Source of the DNA: an uncultured Eubacteriales bacterium
GTDB taxonomy: Bacteria; Bacillota; Clostridia; Oscillospirales; QAMX01
Reading direction: 5' to 3'
Assembly: GCA_900551265.1 (NCBI GenBank)
Contig: URVL01000087.1
Coordinates: forward strand, 1-8,755
Length of the DNA: 8,755 nucleotides
Part shown: positions 5,417 to 8,755 of the stretch, in pieces
How positions within the stretch are numbered: position 1 is the first letter of the stretch
How the letters are laid out: the number at the start of each line of letters is the position of its first letter
The notes under the pieces: generated by a model
What the model saw: only the letters and a program-made list of their open reading frames with translations
Database searches by the model: none
Told to the model about the DNA's origin: nothing
Program-made: the position numbers and the translations under genes

Positions 5417-8004
5417 TATCTTGCAACTTCCTCCATCACATAGGACTCGATGATGTCCCCAACCTTAATGTCATTATATTTTTCAATTGAGCAGCCGCAT
5501 TCATAACCGGCAGAAACTTCGCGTGCATCGTCTTTAAAACGTTTTAAGGATGCAAGTTCGCCCTCGTGGATGACAACGCCGTCACGTACAAGCCGCACTT
5601 TGCAGGAACGCACAATCTTTCCGTTTTGGACATAGCACCCGGCAATCGTACCAACACCGGAAACTTTGAATATTTGACGTACTTCGACATGACCGAGTAC
5701 GTTTTCCCGGAACTTGGGCGCCAACATACCCTTCATGGCCGCTTCCATTTCTTCCAGACAGTCATAGATTACGCGATAAAGCCGTATGTCTACGTTTTGG
5801 CGCTTGGCGCTGTCGACAACTTCAGAGGAGGGCCGAACGTTGAAGCCGACAATAATTGCATTGGAGGCCGATGCCAGCATGACATCGGATTCATTGATCG
5901 CGCCGACTGCCGAATGAATAACGCGAACGCGCACTTCATCGTTTGACAGCTTTTCCAGTGATGCGGAGACCGCTTCGCTGGTGCCGCGCACATCGGCCTT
6001 TACAATAATATTGAGTTCCTTCATTTCGCCTTCCTTAATATAGGAGAAGAGCGAATCAAGAGATACACGCTGAACGGCTCTTGCCTGCGCTTCCTTGTCC
6101 TCCGCAATACGCTGTGCGACCAGTTCGCGCGCCATACGCTCGTCAGCGACGGCAAAGAACTCGTCTCCGGCCTCCGGAACATCGCCCAGGCCGACAATTT
6201 CTACCGGAACGGACGGGGTCGCATCTTTGATGCGTTCGCCGCGGTCGTTGGTCATGACACGGACATGTCCGACAGACTTGCCGGCGATGATGGTGTCGCC
6301 CGCATGGAGCGTGCCGTTTTGCACCAATACCGTGGCAACCGGACCGCGTCCACGATCAAGCCGCGCCTCAATGACGGTGCCGCTTGCAGGACGGTCTGGA
6401 TTTGCCTTTAGCTCCAACATATCGGCGGTCAGCAATACCATTTCAAGCAGGTTATCGATTCCCTCGCCCTTCAAGGCGCTGATTTTGCAGACAATGGTAT
6501 CGCCGCCCCACTCCTCCGGCACCAGACCATATTCCGTGAGCTGCTGGAGAACCCGGTCGGGCTGGGCGTTTGCTTTATCAATTTTATTGACGGCGACCAC
6601 AATGGGAACGTTTGCCGCTTTTGCGTGGTTAATGGCTTCCACGGTCTGCGGCATAATGCCGTCGTCCGCCGCAACGATCAGGATAACGACATCCGTAATC
6701 TGTGCGCCGCGAGCCCGCATTTCCGTAAAGGCAGCATGGCCGGGCGTGTCGATAAACGTAATATCACGATCGCCGACTTTGACGCGATAAGCGCCGATAT
6801 GCTGCGTAATACCGCCGGCCTCGCCTGCCGCAACATTGGTTTTACGGATCGCGTCAAGCAGGCTGGTCTTGCCGTGATCAACATGCCCCATCACGACCAC
6901 GACCGGGCTGCGCGGAACCAGCTGTTCCTCAGTATCTTCCGTACGGTCAATGAGGCGGTCTTCGATTGTAACAATGACTTCCCGCTCCACTTCGGCGCCG
7001 AATTCCATTGCGACAAGCGAAGCCGTGTCAAAATCAATAAACTGTGAAACGCTTGCCATTACCCCCAGCTTCATGAGCTGCTTTATCACTTCGGAGGCCG
7101 TTTTTTTCAAACGAGAGGCAAGCTCGCCGACTGCAATTTCATCCGGGATCAAAACTTTCAGGGGTTTTGCCTTTGCCACTTCCTGCTGGAGACGGCGGAG
7201 CTTTTCCTGTTCTTCATTACGGCGCTTTGAACCAAAAGAGCGGCGATCGGTATTCTTTTTCGTCAACTTCTGTTTGGAAGTCTGCGACATATTCTGTGCG
7301 CGATCCGGCACCAGAGAGTCAATACGCTCGTCATAACGATCCAGATTGACGCTGGTACCGCGGGTGTCAACATAACGCTGCTTTTGAGCACTCTTTGGCG
7401 CCTCTGAAACAACTGCGACCGCAGGTGCGTCGTCATCATGGATGGGCCCATGCGGCAGAACAGTCTGCGCGGGTTCCCGGCGCTGCTGTTTTTTCTGGTC
7501 GCGTTTCGGCTGGCGCTGCTGCATGGGTGCAGCGTTTTCAAAACGGCTCTGACGGCTGCCGCCTTGACGCTGCGACTGTTTTGGCGTAGGGGGCGTCTGT
7601 TGCTGATCCTGCTGAGGCTTAACGGCAGCAGGCTGCTGTGGCTCGCGCGTCTTTTCCACCGTTTTCTGCACAGGCGCGGACTTCGCTGGCTTTTCCGCAG
7701 ACGGGGCCGCTTCGGTTTTTTGCTCTGCCGCGGAATTTACGGACGCTTTTTGGTTCTCTGTTTTTTTTGCGGCGGGCTTTTCCTCTTCGCGCTTAAGCTG
7801 CGCCATCAAAACCGCGTTAATATCTGCGGTCTGATTTTCCTGCGTCAAATAATCAAACAGGTAGTTCAACTCGTCGTCCGTTAGAATTTGCATGTGATTT
7901 TTCGGTATGGTCCCGTATTTTGCCAAAATGTCCATTATGACCTTGGAGGGTACACCGAAATCCTTTGCAAGCTCATGTATTCTGTATTTTGATATTGTAC
8001 TCAA
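5416..8004 (-). CDS. infB: Translation initiation factor IF-2
   Basis: IF-2 is the GTPase that delivers initiator fMet-tRNA to the 30S subunit and promotes 50S joining. Numbered from an in-frame GTG at 8016 (866 residues), the domains are: N-terminal helical IF2_N domain (about 8-58, [22 protein letters not shown]); a long Lys/Gln/Pro/Ala-rich disordered region (75-285); a second IF2_N-like segment (286-340); the G domain with G1 GHVDHGKT (377-384), G2 GGITQHIG (401-408), G3 DTPGH (423-427), G4 NKID (477-480) and G5 SAL (513-515); then domain II, domain III and the C-terminal initiator-tRNA-binding beta barrel to the end. The GTG at 8016 directly abuts its GGAG, leaving no spacer, so I prefer the TTG four codons later (8004), which lies 11 bases from GGAGG and gives 862 residues. 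It lies 21 bases after ylxQ and overlaps the next gene by one base. Confidence 0.97.
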   Translation of the reverse strand: MSTISKYRIHELAKDFGVPSKVIMDILAKYGTIPKNHMQILTDDELNYLFDYLTQENQTADINAVLMAQLKREEEKPAAKKTENQKASVNSAAEQKTEAAPSAEKPAKSAPVQKTVEKTREPQQPAAVKPQQDQQQTPPTPKQSQRQGGSRQSRFENAAPMQQRQPKRDQKKQQRREPAQTVLPHGPIHDDDAPAVAVVSEAPKSAQKQRYVDTRGTSVNLDRYDERIDSLVPDRAQNMSQTSKQKLTKKNTDRRSFGSKRRNEEQEKLRRLQQEVAKAKPLKVLIPDEIAVGELASRLKKTASEVIKQLMKLGVMASVSQFIDFDTASLVAMEFGAEVEREVIVTIEDRLIDRTEDTEEQLVPRSPVVVVMGHVDHGKTSLLDAIRKTNVAAGEAGGITQHIGAYRVKVGDRDITFIDTPGHAAFTEMRARGAQITDVVILIVAADDGIMPQTVEAINHAKAANVPIVVAVNKIDKANAQPDRVLQQLTEYGLVPEEWGGDTIVCKISALKGEGIDNLLEMVLLTADMLELKANPDRPASGTVIEARLDRGRGPVATVLVQNGTLHAGDTIIAGKSVGHVRVMTNDRGERIKDATPSVPVEIVGLGDVPEAGDEFFAVADERMARELVAQRIAEDKEAQARAVQRVSLDSLFSYIKEGEMKELNIIVKADVRGTSEAVSASLEKLSNDEVRVRVIHSAVGAINESDVMLASASNAIIVGFNVRPSSEVVDSAKRQNVDIRLYRVIYDCLEEMEAAMKGMLAPKFRENVLGHVEVRQIFKVSGVGTIAGCYVQNGKIVRSCKVRLVRDGVVIHEGELASLKRFKDDAREVSAGYECGCSIEKYNDIKVGDIIESYVMEEVAR

Positions 8005-8025
8005 GTTAAGGGGCACCTCCGTAAA

Positions 8026-8385
8026 TTAAATGTTTGTTTCCTTTGGCTTTATATTGTAACTTCCATCCGGATCATTACCGGGTGAAAGGGACCTCACTTT
8101 AAAAAATGCTTCGGCAAAGCCTGCATTACAGAGAGCGGCCGCAGCACAGCTTTGGTATCCGATGGCGGCGCCAAGTTCTTCTCTGGAATAGGGTAACCTT
8201 TCAATTGGCACTTCGCCGTGCCGGTTTTGAAACCGTCTTGCCGTATTCTCTGCTGCATCGGCGGCCAATATGATAAGACAGGCGCGGCCGGAACGAAGCG
8301 CATCCAAAACAGCGTCGTTACCTACAGAAAGCATTCCCGCTTTTTTCGCAAGTCCCAGCAGGGACAACTCTTTATTCAACCGCAT
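8026..8385 (-). CDS. ylxQ: L7Ae/L30e-family RNA-binding protein YlxQ
   Basis: This small ribosomal L7Ae-like protein of about 119 residues probably binds kink-turn RNA; its cellular target is not firmly established. The segment LSLLGLAKKAGMLSVGNDAVLDALRSGRACLIILAADAAENTARRF matches the family core: an N-terminal glycine-rich helix, then a hydrophobic strand followed by the D-A-x-x-N-T signature. The position between ylxR and infB is diagnostic in Firmicutes. The start taken is ATG 8385, which lies inside the end of ylxR (14-base overlap). GGAGG is only 3 bases upstream of it, so the TTG at 8379, 9 bases from GGAGG, is a real alternative. A longer start at 8424 would run far into ylxR and is unlikely. 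About 25 hydrophilic residues at the C-terminus (FKVRSLSPGNDPDGSYNIKP) extend past the usual domain end. Confidence 0.88.
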   Translation of the reverse strand: MRLNKELSLLGLAKKAGMLSVGNDAVLDALRSGRACLIILAADAAENTARRFQNRHGEVPIERLPYSREELGAAIGYQSCAAAALCNAGFAEAFFKVRSLSPGNDPDGSYNIKPKETNI

Positions 8386-8647
8386 GATCCTCCATCTGCT
8401 CCGCCAATGCGTCGTAAATCTCATCCGGAATCACACATGCAAATGCGCGCTCGAGCGCATGTGATTTGCGCACACGGGCCAGACAGTCGGCGGACGGGCA
8501 GAGATAGGCGCCACGCCCAGGACTTTTGCCGCGAAAATCAAGTGAAATTGTACCCTCCGGTGACCGGACGACACGAATCAACTCACGTTTTGGTTTGTGT
8601 TCGCGGCAGCCGAGACACTGACGCATGGGAATCTTTTTTTGCTTCAT
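8372..8647 (-). CDS. ylxR: YlxR/RnpM family RNA-binding protein (DUF448)
   Basis: This 91-residue basic protein matches the YlxR family throughout. PMRQCLGCREHKPKREL (7-23) has the CxxC pair (C11, C14). GRGAYLCPSADC (44-55) is the family hallmark, with C50 and C55. ALERAF follows near residues 64-69. In B. subtilis the homologue RnpM binds the RNA subunit of RNase P and modulates its activity, which is a plausible role here by homology. ATG 8647 has GGAG 6 bases upstream. It starts 17 bases after the nusA stop and overlaps ylxQ by 14 bases, so the genes are co-transcribed and probably translationally coupled. Confidence 0.93.
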   Translation of the reverse strand: MKQKKIPMRQCLGCREHKPKRELIRVVRSPEGTISLDFRGKSPGRGAYLCPSADCLARVRKSHALERAFACVIPDEIYDALAEQMEDHAVE

Positions 8648-8664
8648 AAAACGCTCCGCAAAAT

Positions 8665-8755
8665 TTATTCAAATTCAACCTGGCTTAAGGGTTTAATATC
8701 GATTTTATATCCCGTCAGTTTGACGGCAAGGCGGGCGTTCTGCCCTTCACGGCCT
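8665..8755 (-). CDS. nusA: Transcription termination/antitermination factor NusA, C-terminal end (partial)
   Basis: Only the last 29 codons and the stop codon TAA (8665-8667) are inside the window; the gene continues beyond the right edge. The peptide GREGQNARLAVKLTGYKIDIKP is the conserved end of the second KH domain of NusA, followed by a short tail SQVEFE. Like many Firmicutes forms it lacks the C-terminal acidic repeats found in E. coli NusA. Position immediately upstream of ylxR supports the call. NusA binds RNA polymerase and nascent RNA and affects pausing, termination and antitermination. Confidence 0.93.
   Translation of the reverse strand, partial: GREGQNARLAVKLTGYKIDIKPLSQVEFE

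Noticed and set aside
6095..6790. Plus-strand open frame of 231 codons opposite infB
   Set aside because: It is antisense to the conserved IF-2 G domain and domain II, its composition is Ser/Thr/Ala/Arg-rich as expected from a mirrored coding frame, and it shows no domain motif.
7440..7800. Low-complexity, repeat-like stretch inside infB
   Set aside because: It encodes the Gln/Pro/Lys/Ala-rich disordered N-terminal region usual in IF-2. I see no exact tandem repeat or sign of an inserted element.

Overview
The window is bacterial chromosome with roughly even base composition. The transcription/translation cluster nusA-ylxR-ylxQ-infB-rbfA-nrnA, in a gene order typical of Firmicutes, points to a low-to-mid GC Gram-positive. 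The style of the RbfA and IF-2 proteins suggests Clostridia, perhaps an Oscillospirales-like lineage. That placement is an inference from gene order and protein character; no marker gene was searched.

Layout from right to left, following minus-strand transcription. The 3' end of nusA enters at the right edge. It is followed with very short gaps or overlaps by ylxR (rnpM), ylxQ (L7Ae-type RNA-binding protein), infB (translation initiation factor IF-2), and one unbroken reading frame that joins RbfA to an NrnA-type DHH phosphoesterase. A small SGNH/GDSL hydrolase lies 12 bases after that fusion gene, in the place where many relatives carry truB and ribF. A strong intrinsic terminator closes this unit. 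Its T-tract runs almost directly into the ribosome binding site of a gene for an uncharacterised multi-pass membrane protein. That gene converges on a lysR gene across a bidirectional terminator.

The left part is a separate module. A LysR-family regulator (plus strand) is divergent from a CPA2-type cation:proton antiporter (minus strand). The AT-rich 128-base gap between them holds a good sigma-A promoter for the antiporter and a perfect 7-bp inverted repeat that abuts its -35 box, an arrangement expected for local LysR control and reminiscent of NhaR/NhaA. The 5' part of a class I SAM-dependent methyltransferase, with its own extended -10 promoter, runs off the left edge.

The operon genes cover transcription elongation and antitermination (NusA), RNase P modulation (YlxR), translation initiation (IF-2), 30S maturation (RbfA) and nanoRNA/pAp turnover (NrnA). 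The most notable feature is the RbfA-NrnA fusion, which physically ties ribosome maturation to short-RNA degradation through a five-proline linker. No mobile element, CRISPR array, rRNA or tRNA was seen, and I found no convincing evidence of an entirely new multi-gene system.
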